Shown here: piece by piece, positions 6,067 through 12,450 of the stretch
Position numbering within the stretch: position 1 is the first letter of the stretch
How the letters are laid out: each line of letters opens with the position of its first letter
DNA from: Clostridiales bacterium
GTDB lineage: Bacteria; Bacillota; Clostridia; Oscillospirales; QAMX01
DNA length: 16,117 nucleotides
Direction of reading: 5' to 3'
Assembly (NCBI GenBank): GCA_012514045.1
Contig: JAAZBA010000204.1
Location: 1 to 16,117 of the forward strand
Translations under genes and position numbers: made by a program
The notes under the pieces: generated by a model
What the model was told of the DNA's origin: nothing
What the model saw: the letters and a program-made list of their open reading frames with translations, nothing else
The model's database searches: none

Positions 6067-7221
6067 TTAGTCAACCTTGACCCACTGTCTCTTCTTGCTG
6101 GATTCAACTATGGCCTCGGTGAGCTTGATGATGTAATGACCTTCATCAAAGGTCGCGAAGTCGGGTGTATCAACGCCCAGCTTCTTGCCGTCGGCTATGA
6201 ACTTGTAGAACGCCATGACGTTATTTCTCATAGCGTCATTCCATCCCTCGGGATGTCCGCCGGCGAGATATGTATACTGCTTTGCCTCAGGTGTCATGTG
6301 GTTCGGGTTGCGCTTAATGGCGTAGTTGGGACCGTCGCGGTGACCCATCCACATCTCATCGGCGCGCTCCTGCTCCCACTTGAGAGAGGCTTTTGTACCG
6401 TCTATCTCAAAGGCGAGGCTGCAACCGTGGCCGGCGCTGACTTCTGATACGCAGAATACGCCGTGAACTCCATTGTCCATCTTGATGAGAACGGCGCCCC
6501 AGTCCTCTGTTTTGACGGGCATATCTTCGTACTCGACGTTTGTGTTGATGGAGAATGTCTCAACCTGTCCCTTTGGCTTTTTGCGAACCGGGATTGTGAT
6601 AACGAGATCAGCGCAAACCTCAGTGATCTTGGCGCCTGTTACGCACTGCACGGAATCCATCCAGTGTGAGCCGATATCGGCAATGCAGCGGGAAGGTCCG
6701 CAGACCTCGGGCTCGATACGCCAGTTGTAGTCTGTCTCATGGAGCAGGAAATCCTGAAGATAAGTGCCGTGGACAAGCTTTACATCGCCTATCTCGCCGT
6801 TTTTGATCTTATGCTTCATCTCCTGAACCAGAGGGTTCATTCTGTAGTTGAAGTTTACGCCATGGATTACGTTCGGATACTCCTTGAGCAGCTCCAGCAT
6901 CTGAGCGGATTCGTCGCTTGTTCTGGAAAGGGGCTTCTCGGAGAAGATGTGCTTGCCAGCCTTGATTATCTTGGAGTTGATCTCAAGGTGGAGGTTATTG
7001 GGAGTACAGTTATGCACTACCTCAATTTCCGGATCAGCCAGCAGTTCATCAATAGTGGAGTAGCACTTGGGGATGAAATACTCGCTGGCTTTCTTCTTGG
7101 CAAGCTCAAAGTTTACATCGGCAACGGCTACCAGCTCGGCAAAACCGATTCTGCGTATAGCCTCGATATGGCTGACACCGATAAAGCCCATGCCGATAAT
7201 GCCGGCTTTAATACGTCTCAT
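6067..7221 (-). CDS. Gfo/Idh/MocA-family NAD(P)-dependent sugar or cyclitol dehydrogenase
   Basis: 384 residues, cytoplasmic. The N-terminal Rossmann fold has GIIGMGFIG at residues 8-16 for dinucleotide binding. The family motif EKP is at residues 95-97. The catalytic region DIGSHWMD has D182 and H186. A late GGHPEGW (321-327) is common in cyclitol and glycoside oxidoreductases of this family. These enzymes oxidise a secondary alcohol of a sugar, glycoside or inositol to a ketone, or do the reverse. The ATG lies 8 nt after AGGAGG. It sits 39 bp downstream of an aminotransferase gene and before the XylA-like gene. This order suits oxidation to a keto-sugar that is then transaminated or isomerised (inference). 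The substrate cannot be told from sequence. Confidence 0.93.
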   Translation of the reverse strand: MRRIKAGIIGMGFIGVSHIEAIRRIGFAELVAVADVNFELAKKKASEYFIPKCYSTIDELLADPEIEVVHNCTPNNLHLEINSKIIKAGKHIFSEKPLSRTSDESAQMLELLKEYPNVIHGVNFNYRMNPLVQEMKHKIKNGEIGDVKLVHGTYLQDFLLHETDYNWRIEPEVCGPSRCIADIGSHWMDSVQCVTGAKITEVCADLVITIPVRKKPKGQVETFSINTNVEYEDMPVKTEDWGAVLIKMDNGVHGVFCVSEVSAGHGCSLAFEIDGTKASLKWEQERADEMWMGHRDGPNYAIKRNPNHMTPEAKQYTYLAGGHPEGWNDAMRNNVMAFYKFIADGKKLGVDTPDFATFDEGHYIIKLTEAIVESSKKRQWVKVD

Positions 7222-7260
7222 TAATGTTTCCTCCTGATAATAATTTACAAAACCAAGGTA

Positions 7261-8466
7261 TTAGAGAACCTCGGCGAGGATGCTCTTGAGATTCGCTGCG
7301 ACAGCGGCGATTTCCTCATCGGTGGAGTTGATGTTGATGCCGAAAGCAGAGCCCAATCCCTTGTCAACAACACCTACGCTGATATTCATTGCGCGGTTGA
7401 GGATGTCATCTGTTTGTGGGAGCATACCCTTTTCATATGTGATGACCTTGCCATCGTATTCATACTTTAGAGCAAGAACCTGCTCCATATTGTTGTATAC
7501 ATGCCAGCCGGAGTGGGCGATTGTCTTGGAGCCGATTTTTTCTCCGAACTTGTCGGCAGTAGCCTTGTCGGGGAGAAGAAGGGTAAGGAGTGTAGCGCAT
7601 TCGCCGTCTTCGTCACCCAGCTTTCGGAAGCTTAGGCCTTTTATGTTTGCAAGCCCCGCCTTGAGCTTGGACTTCTTTGCACGAAGCGTATCAAGAATCA
7701 TCGGAAGCTTGCGAAGCTGTGCCAAAGAGATAGCGCCGGTAAGCTCGTTCATTCTCATGTTCATGCCGATTATGCTGCGGTTGCCGACCTCAACACCCAT
7801 TCTGGAAGGCTTATGACCCTGATCGTGGAAGCCGAATGCGTGCTCGTAGAGGTCATAATCGTTTGTGGCGACAGCGCCGCCGTCACCGGATGTGATTGTT
7901 TTAAATACATTGAGAGAGTAAGCGGCGATGTCGCCCATGGAGCCGACTCTCTTGCCCTTGTACATAGCGCCGACAGCCTGGCAGCAGTCTTCGATAACGG
8001 CGAGCTTGTACTTTTTGGCTATTGCCATAATCTTATCCATATCGCAGGGGTTGCCCAGCATATGAACAGGCATAATCGCTTTTGTTCTTGATGTAATTCT
8101 CTTTTCGATATCGTTGGGGTCGATTGTGAGGGACTCATCTATCTCAGCAAGTATCGGCGTAGCTCCGCTGAGAACAATTGATGAAATGGAAGCGATGAAT
8201 GTATAGCCCGGTACGATAACCTCGTCACCGGCGCCGATTCCCAGAGCCGCCAGACAGCATAAAATCGAACCGGTGCCGCTGGATGTGGCGACACAGTATT
8301 TCGTGCCCATCATTTCGGCGAATTCCTTTTCAAAGGTCGCCACCTTATGCATGAATCTGGGGTTGTCTTCCGATCCGTAACGGAACAGATAACCACTGTC
8401 CAGTACGTCCAGTACTTCTTTTCTTTCTTCCGCGCCAAGCACGTAAGATCCGGGTCCTCCCGCCAT
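7261..8466 (-). CDS. DegT/DnrJ/EryC1-family PLP-dependent sugar aminotransferase 1
   Basis: 401 residues, first gene of the minus-strand operon at 8577-4222. K189 in SLNVFKTITSGDGG is the expected PLP-binding lysine. D160 and Q163 in IEDCCQA contact the cofactor in this family, and TSSGTGS (61-67) is the phosphate-binding region. The family transfers an amino group, usually from glutamate or glutamine, to a keto-sugar or keto-cyclitol, forming amino sugars. The N-terminus GGPGSYVLG is unusual compared with the GG.P motif of aminotransferase 2, and the two proteins are clearly separate subfamilies. The ATG has only a moderate upstream site (GTAGGTG). The gene follows its own promoter by about 75 nt. 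Fold and cofactor are certain; the keto substrate is not known. Confidence 0.93.
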   Translation of the reverse strand: MAGGPGSYVLGAEERKEVLDVLDSGYLFRYGSEDNPRFMHKVATFEKEFAEMMGTKYCVATSSGTGSILCCLAALGIGAGDEVIVPGYTFIASISSIVLSGATPILAEIDESLTIDPNDIEKRITSRTKAIMPVHMLGNPCDMDKIMAIAKKYKLAVIEDCCQAVGAMYKGKRVGSMGDIAAYSLNVFKTITSGDGGAVATNDYDLYEHAFGFHDQGHKPSRMGVEVGNRSIIGMNMRMNELTGAISLAQLRKLPMILDTLRAKKSKLKAGLANIKGLSFRKLGDEDGECATLLTLLLPDKATADKFGEKIGSKTIAHSGWHVYNNMEQVLALKYEYDGKVITYEKGMLPQTDDILNRAMNISVGVVDKGLGSAFGININSTDEEIAAVAANLKSILAEVL

Positions 8467-8518
8467 TTTCTACACCTACCATTCTTAATATTAATATAAA
8501 GCGATGCTTTTATTTCAT

Positions 8519-8539
8519 GGTATAAATTAATACTATACC
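8519..8539. promoter_or_regulatory. Candidate operator in the leader of the aminotransferase 1 operon
   Basis: GGTATA (8519-8524) and TATACC (8534-8539) form a perfect 6-bp dyad with a 9-nt gap, just downstream of the predicted transcription start near 8542. Such a position suits a repressor site. A second dyad, ACAAAA/TTTTGT (8557-8562 and 8567-8572), fills the promoter spacer. The protein that binds is unknown. Confidence 0.4.
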
Positions 8540-8548
8540 GTAACAATA

Positions 8549-8577
8549 ATTTTACCACAAAATCTCTTTTGTTGCAA
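8549..8577 (-). promoter_or_regulatory. Sigma-A promoter of the aminotransferase 1 operon
   Basis: On the minus strand: TTGCAA (8577-8572), a 17-nt spacer and TAAAAT (8554-8549), preceded by TGG as an extended -10. It sits between the terminator of the upstream operon (8615-8642) and the DegT start at 8466, so the four downstream genes form their own transcription unit. Confidence 0.72.
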
Positions 8578-8614
8578 CAGGATTATTTGTATTTTTCATA
8601 ATTTAACAATATAC

Positions 8615-8642
8615 AAATAAAAACGGCGGGGAACCCCCGCCG
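8615..8642 (-). terminator. Intrinsic terminator of the aminotransferase 2 operon
   Basis: An 8-bp all-GC stem (8624-8631 and 8635-8642) with a 3-nt loop, followed on the minus strand by TTTTTATTT. It lies 9 bp after the stop codon of the ThuA-like gene and separates the two minus-strand operons. Confidence 0.85.
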
Positions 8643-8651
8643 CCGATTGGT

Positions 8652-9410
8652 TTAATATTCCTTTAGGATTTCCTCAAATGTCTTTCTTTCAAAGGTTTGG
8701 GAAATCTCAGGACAAGCCCATATGCTGCGCTCCTTGGGGACAACATTGCAGGGGGCGACCCATTGACAAGCGTTTTGAAGCACTTTTCGAACGAGGGGAT
8801 GGTTAAAGGATTGGTTGGTCTCATGGCCTGGCTGGAAGTAGAATATCTTGCCGTTGCCCCGGTACCAGGCACAGCCGCTGCGGAAAACCTCGCCGCTGTC
8901 GAACCAGCCTATGAAGATGAGCTCATCGGGCTGGGGGATTCCGAAAGGCTCGCCGTATGTCTCCTCAATGCCTAGTTCCCAGTGCTCCGGGATACCTTTG
9001 GCTATGGGATGGGAGGGCATAACCGTATGGATTCTGCCATAGGTGTTGTCAACCCAGCGCAGACTTCCCGTGCAGCCCAGCACTCTCTTGAAAACTTTGG
9101 AGAGGTGGCCGGAGTGCATCACAACAAGCCCCATACCGCGTATGACTCTTTCGTATACCCGCTCAACCAACTCATCCGGCACATCCTTGTGAGCCATATG
9201 TCCCCACCAGAACAGCACATCCGTGTCCTCGAGCACATCCTGAGGAAGACCACAGTCCGGCATTTGGAGGGTGGCGGTGCGGACAAGTTCCACTCCGGGC
9301 ATGTCCTTTATAAATCTTGCTACCGTCTCGTGGATGCCTCCGGGATACCATGTGAGGATCTCCGGCTCCCGCTGCTCGTGTACGTTTTCATTCCATATTG
9401 TAACTTTCAT
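8652..9410 (-). CDS. ThuA-like protein (trehalose-utilisation family)
   Basis: 252 residues, close to the usual size of ThuA-domain proteins, which have a class I glutamine-amidotransferase-like fold. Visible landmarks are WWGHMAH (68-74), HSGH (99-102), EETYGEPFG (149-157) and IFYFQPGHE (189-197); the conserved histidines and the late GHE motif support the call. In rhizobia ThuA works with ThuB, a Gfo/Idh oxidoreductase, in the 3-keto metabolism of trehalose and related disaccharides. Here a Gfo/Idh gene is in the adjacent operon, which fits keto-sugar handling (inference). The ATG lies 9 nt after GGAGG, and the gene starts 16 bp after the amidohydrolase stop codon. There is no signal peptide. 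It is the last gene before a strong terminator. Its exact reaction is not established from sequence. Confidence 0.88.
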   Translation of the reverse strand: MKVTIWNENVHEQREPEILTWYPGGIHETVARFIKDMPGVELVRTATLQMPDCGLPQDVLEDTDVLFWWGHMAHKDVPDELVERVYERVIRGMGLVVMHSGHLSKVFKRVLGCTGSLRWVDNTYGRIHTVMPSHPIAKGIPEHWELGIEETYGEPFGIPQPDELIFIGWFDSGEVFRSGCAWYRGNGKIFYFQPGHETNQSFNHPLVRKVLQNACQWVAPCNVVPKERSIWACPEISQTFERKTFEEILKEY

Positions 9411-9426
9411 TTGTATAATCCTCCGT

Positions 9427-10203
9427 TTATGGCATTTTTACTGTCTTTAAAAGGCGAATGGCGTTAAGCCCCAGCACCTTGCGTTTGTCATCGTCTGATA
9501 CCTTCGCATACACAACCGGACCGAAACCGAAGGTTATGTCTAGAACCGTAAAGTCCGAGCCATAGAGCACCCTGTCGGCGCCGATTACATTTATCGCTTC
9601 GGTGACGGAATTATATCCCATACCGGCGCAGGTACAGTTGTAGAGATTGTCATATTTCTTGTAAAGCTCTTTATATTTGAGCCCGCAGTGACCGTGTATG
9701 AAGGTGATATCAGGGAAGTCCCTTATAATTTGCTCAAGGTCGCTCACCGGTCCGAAATCATGGTGGAGGAAGAGAGCGTGCCTTGAGTTTAGGTGTTCAT
9801 ACATGGGATAGAGAAACCTGTCAGCCACGGAATAATTCTGGCGGTATACATGCATCTTAATGCCTAAGGTAAGCCCCATTTTCTCACATCTGAGAAGCTC
9901 CGGGAGGGGATATGATTTGTAGTTGCCGCTGATGGTGGCATAGCCCATAAGCTTTCCCGGGTGACGGTTTACGCATTCGGCAAGGTAGTCGTTCTGTATG
10001 AAGGGATCGGAAAAGGTGCCGCACTCCGCGGTACACTGCCAAGCTTGTTTTATACCTATTCTGTCCATGTTGGCGACGATGCTGTCGATGTTGTTTTCCG
10101 GTATATACGACTGTCGTAACGGCCCGCAGTGGGTGTGGACATCTATGAGCACCTCATCGTGAAACGGCAAACCTGCTCTGACTTTTTCTATAAGCTCACT
10201 CAT
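9427..10203 (-). CDS. Amidohydrolase-related (Amidohydrolase_2) TIM-barrel metalloenzyme
   Basis: 258 residues, cytoplasmic. All expected metal ligands are visible: HTH (H23, H25) at the end of strand 1, GIKMH (K116), LHHDFG (H147-H148), FIHGHCG (H170, H172) and YGSD (D217). The family includes lactone hydrolases and decarboxylases acting on small carboxylates, such as 2-pyrone-4,6-dicarboxylate lactonase and ACMSD. A lactone formed after sugar oxidation is a plausible substrate (inference). The ATG is 9 nt after AGGAG, which overlaps the stop codon of the relic gene upstream. The C-terminal helix VLGLNAIRLL is closely matched in that relic. Its homologue at 10297-11082 has lost the metal site. 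Family secure, substrate unknown. Confidence 0.9.
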   Translation of the reverse strand: MSELIEKVRAGLPFHDEVLIDVHTHCGPLRQSYIPENNIDSIVANMDRIGIKQAWQCTAECGTFSDPFIQNDYLAECVNRHPGKLMGYATISGNYKSYPLPELLRCEKMGLTLGIKMHVYRQNYSVADRFLYPMYEHLNSRHALFLHHDFGPVSDLEQIIRDFPDITFIHGHCGLKYKELYKKYDNLYNCTCAGMGYNSVTEAINVIGADRVLYGSDFTVLDITFGFGPVVYAKVSDDDKRKVLGLNAIRLLKTVKMP

Positions 10204-10209
10204 ATGCTG

Positions 10210-10286
10210 CTACTCCTTTATTCCCGCAAGAAGCCTCTGCGCGTTGAGACCGAGAATCTTCTTGCTTTTTCAATCAGCTCAATCAT
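10210..10286 (-). pseudogene. Relic of an internally deleted amidohydrolase gene (also encodes a 22-residue ORF)
   Basis: The 93-bp gap between the two amidohydrolase genes is not neutral spacer. From ATG 10286 (8 nt after GAGG) it reads MIELIEKAR, matching the start MSELIEKVR of the intact gene downstream; 22 of 27 bases agree. In another frame the rest reads SKKILGLNAQRLLAGIKE and ends at TAG 10212-10210, matching the C-terminal region KRKVLGLNAIRLLKTVK of the same protein. So the 5' and 3' ends of a paralogous gene lie joined, with about 700 bp missing and a frame change near the junction (about 10260-10268). The upstream neighbour has its own C-terminal helix and stop codon, so the relic is not its tail. 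As it stands the reading frame from 10286 gives a 22-residue peptide ending at TAA 10218, which may still be translated. Confidence 0.7.
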
Positions 10287-10296
10287 GGTATTTACC

Positions 10297-11082
10297 TCAT
10301 TTCACGGCGGCAATCAGACGCTCGAGGTTGCCCGAGGCCATGAGCTGTTTTTCCTCCGTTGACACGTCGGCGTACATGATGCTTGCAGCCATGGCGCCGG
10401 AATCCGTATAAGGCATACAACTGCCGAACAGTATTCTCTCGGCTGAGAAGATGCGGCACACGTGCTCGATAAACTTGTAAGCGAAGCCGCTGAGCTCAAG
10501 GAGCACATTGTTGCAGGCGTCAAGTATCGCATACTGTTGGCGCTGGGAGGTCATACCCGGCAGGAGCTGTATAAAATTCACCTTCGGATACGCTTTCGCC
10601 AGACCATAGAGGCTGTCGTAATCCGGGAAGTAATCCCATGTGGGATGTGGGTATGTCAGTTTGTCCTTGTCCACAGGATCGATGATTACCGGCATAGCGT
10701 GAAGCTCAGCCTGGTTCAGCACGGAGTCCAGCACATAGGGCTTTAGGGTATACTGATGCAGGTTGCAGCAGAGTCTGATAGCCTTTATGCCTGAGGAAAC
10801 AAGGAAATTGAAATACTCGCCGATGTCTCCGAATTCTCCTGAGGCGGCAGGGGTAAGCACAGCGCAGCCCACGAGACGGTCAAAGCCCTCAATTTGCTCG
10901 ATTAGCAGTCTGTTTCCTCTTTCAGGCCAGTTAAGCGCTTCTTTGTGGTATACAAGAGCCTTTTCGATGCGATAGTAGTCCATATGCTCGCAAAGTCCCT
11001 CCGGGGTATGGACAATTGAATTTTCAGGCCTGTTGGCTCTGCCTATTCTGGCGTTGCAGTCGAAAAAATTGACCTCGTACAT
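10297..11082 (-). CDS. Amidohydrolase-fold protein lacking the metal-binding residues
   Basis: 261 residues from ATG 11082, which lies 12 nt after AGGAG. An upstream in-frame ATG at 11094 touches the AGGAG directly, so it is less likely; it would add four residues. Overall layout and the segment ILFGSCMP mark it as an Amidohydrolase_2 relative, but the metal site is gone: the expected D.H.H.G is DCNARIG (N10, R12), the middle histidine strand is PVIIDP, FIHGH is FIQLLPG, and GSD is GSC (C222). It therefore probably does not act as a metal hydrolase. It may be a regulatory or scaffold partner of the intact protein at 9427-10203, or catalyse something else. It lies between aminotransferase 2 (18 bp upstream of this start) and the amidohydrolase relic. 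The frame is intact, so the substitutions look selected rather than decayed. Confidence 0.75.
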   Translation of the reverse strand: MYEVNFFDCNARIGRANRPENSIVHTPEGLCEHMDYYRIEKALVYHKEALNWPERGNRLLIEQIEGFDRLVGCAVLTPAASGEFGDIGEYFNFLVSSGIKAIRLCCNLHQYTLKPYVLDSVLNQAELHAMPVIIDPVDKDKLTYPHPTWDYFPDYDSLYGLAKAYPKVNFIQLLPGMTSQRQQYAILDACNNVLLELSGFAYKFIEHVCRIFSAERILFGSCMPYTDSGAMAASIMYADVSTEEKQLMASGNLERLIAAVK

Positions 11083-11100
11083 TGAAGATTTCATCTCCTT

Positions 11101-12339
11101 TTATTCTACCGTGGCCAGCTCGTCGATGTTCTCTCTTACCTTTACTACAGCGTCAACAAGCTTGTCAAGCTCGTATTTGCCGGCAAGAAGATGGTGCTGG
11201 AAAATTCCTATATACTCATCTTTGTAAGCGCGTTCCACAACGGGCATTGAGAAGCGGGAAGGATCGATGGCTTTGCAGTACTCCTCGCTGAGTTTATGAG
11301 TCTTTTTGCTGAAGGGACTGTAGAGTTCGCTGTTGTTGAGGGGGGTGTAGGGGGTTGAGAAGGAGAAACTGCCGTTAAGCTCCGCTCTCACAGCCTTAAT
11401 GAACTTGTTTCTGTGTATACCGTTCCATTGTTCCTGCTTGTACTGAAGCGGGAGCTGATAATATGCCTGGAAGGTTACGCGCTCGTCACGGCGGAGGATT
11501 CCGATACCGTCCACCTTTGAGAGCTTGTCCTCAAGGTAGAGAGCGTTCTCATGGCGAAGCTTGTTTTGCTCCGTAAGTCTTGTAAGCTGAGCGATACCGA
11601 TAGCCGCGGCGAATTCGTTGCAGCGGAAGTTGCCGGACTGCATCTGCGGGGAGCCGGGGTATGTCTCACGGCCGCAGAACTTCAGGGAATACATTCTGTC
11701 GTAGAGAAGCTTTTCGTTTGTGAGGCAGACACCGCCTTCGCCTGTGTTTAGAATCTTCGAAAGCTGAAGGCTAAAGGAGCCGATGTTGCCTATAGTGCCA
11801 ACCTTCTTGCCCCGCCACTCAGAGCCGTGCTGGTGGGCGGCGTCCTCGATGACCCAGAGGTCGTGTTTTTTAGCTATGTGCATGACGGCGTCCATGTCGC
11901 AGACTCTGCCATAGATGTGTACCGGGATAATAGCTCTTGTTTTTGATGTGATGGCGGCTTTGATAGAGGCGGGATCGATTGTGTAGGTATCGGGGGTGAT
12001 GTCCACAAGAATCGGCACAGCGTTAACGTCAAGCACTGAAGAGGCTGTAGCCTGCCATGTGGAACCGGGGACTATAACCTCATCGCCGGGACCGATGCCC
12101 AAAGCTTCCATAGCAAGCTTCAGCGTGTGGGTGCCGTTTGTCATCATGACGCCGTACTTGCAGCTGCAGTATTCGCTGAACTTCTCCTCGAATTCCACCT
12201 GTCTCGGGCCGTTGGTGCCCCATTCGCCGCTTTTTACAACATCTGTGACCATGTCGATTTCAAGCTGACTCCATATGGGCCACTTGGGAGACATGACGGA
12301 ACCTATGGGCGAACCGCCCAGTATAGCGAGTTTGCTCAT
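11101..12339 (-). CDS. DegT/DnrJ/EryC1-family aminotransferase 2 (StsC/AHBA-synthase-like)
   Basis: 412 residues, first gene of the minus-strand operon at 12422-8615. K195 in SLQLSKILNTGEGG is the PLP lysine. D166 and H169 in IEDAAHQHGS are cofactor contacts, and TNGTHTLK (67-74) is the phosphate-binding region. The AAHQHGSEW and FSLQ.SK.LN.GEGG patterns resemble scyllo-inosose aminotransferases and AHBA synthase more than the aminotransferase at 7261-8466. Such enzymes convert a keto-cyclitol or keto-sugar to the amine using glutamine or glutamate, reversibly. The ATG is 8 nt after GGAGG. The short gap before the next gene indicates co-transcription with the amidohydrolase-fold protein. Two non-identical sugar aminotransferases in one locus suggest two amination or deamination steps or two substrates. 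Confidence 0.93.
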   Translation of the reverse strand: MSKLAILGGSPIGSVMSPKWPIWSQLEIDMVTDVVKSGEWGTNGPRQVEFEEKFSEYCSCKYGVMMTNGTHTLKLAMEALGIGPGDEVIVPGSTWQATASSVLDVNAVPILVDITPDTYTIDPASIKAAITSKTRAIIPVHIYGRVCDMDAVMHIAKKHDLWVIEDAAHQHGSEWRGKKVGTIGNIGSFSLQLSKILNTGEGGVCLTNEKLLYDRMYSLKFCGRETYPGSPQMQSGNFRCNEFAAAIGIAQLTRLTEQNKLRHENALYLEDKLSKVDGIGILRRDERVTFQAYYQLPLQYKQEQWNGIHRNKFIKAVRAELNGSFSFSTPYTPLNNSELYSPFSKKTHKLSEEYCKAIDPSRFSMPVVERAYKDEYIGIFQHHLLAGKYELDKLVDAVVKVRENIDELATVE

Positions 12340-12371
12340 TGTAATTTCCTCCGTTTCAATAATAAAAGTTA

Positions 12372-12402
12372 GTTATAACACAGTAGTTTATACCATTATA
12401 AC
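12372..12402. promoter_or_regulatory. Candidate operator overlapping the aminotransferase 2 promoter
   Basis: GTTATAA (12372-12378) and TTATAAC (12396-12402) form a perfect 7-bp dyad with a 17-nt gap. One arm overlaps the -10 box, the other lies downstream of the start site. The 10-mer ATGGTATAAA (minus strand) inside it also occurs on the plus strand at 8517-8526, at the operator candidate of the other minus-strand operon, so one regulator might bind both. Confidence 0.4.
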
Positions 12403-12422
12403 AAAAATAACCGCGCTTGCAA
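12395..12422 (-). promoter_or_regulatory. Sigma-A promoter of the aminotransferase 2 operon
   Basis: On the minus strand: TTGCAA (12422-12417), a 16-nt spacer and a perfect TATAAT (12400-12395) with TGT before it (extended -10). The -35 box lies at the loop of the terminator hairpin of the upstream AraC-type gene, so terminator and promoter share the same bases. The leader before the ATG at 12339 is about 50 nt. Confidence 0.75.
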
Positions 12423-12440
12423 TGTACCTGCAGCGCGGTT
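12403..12440 (-). terminator. Intrinsic terminator of the AraC-type regulator gene
   Basis: A 9-bp stem (12409-12417 and 12432-12440) closing a 14-nt loop, followed on the minus strand by ATTTTTG. It is 10 bp after the regulator's stop codon. The descending arm and T-run form the spacer of the next promoter. Confidence 0.8.
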
Positions 12441-12450
12441 CAGATGTAAA

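Noticed and set aside
7280..7816. Open frame of 178 codons on the plus strand across aminotransferase 1
   Set aside because: Antisense shadow of a gene with clear PLP motifs; no start signal of its own.
10287..10296. Idea that 10210-10296 is a frameshifted tail of the amidohydrolase-fold gene at 10297-11082
   Set aside because: That protein already ends with its own C-terminal helix (NLERLIAAVK) and stop codon; the gap sequence also contains a second gene start with a ribosome-binding site.
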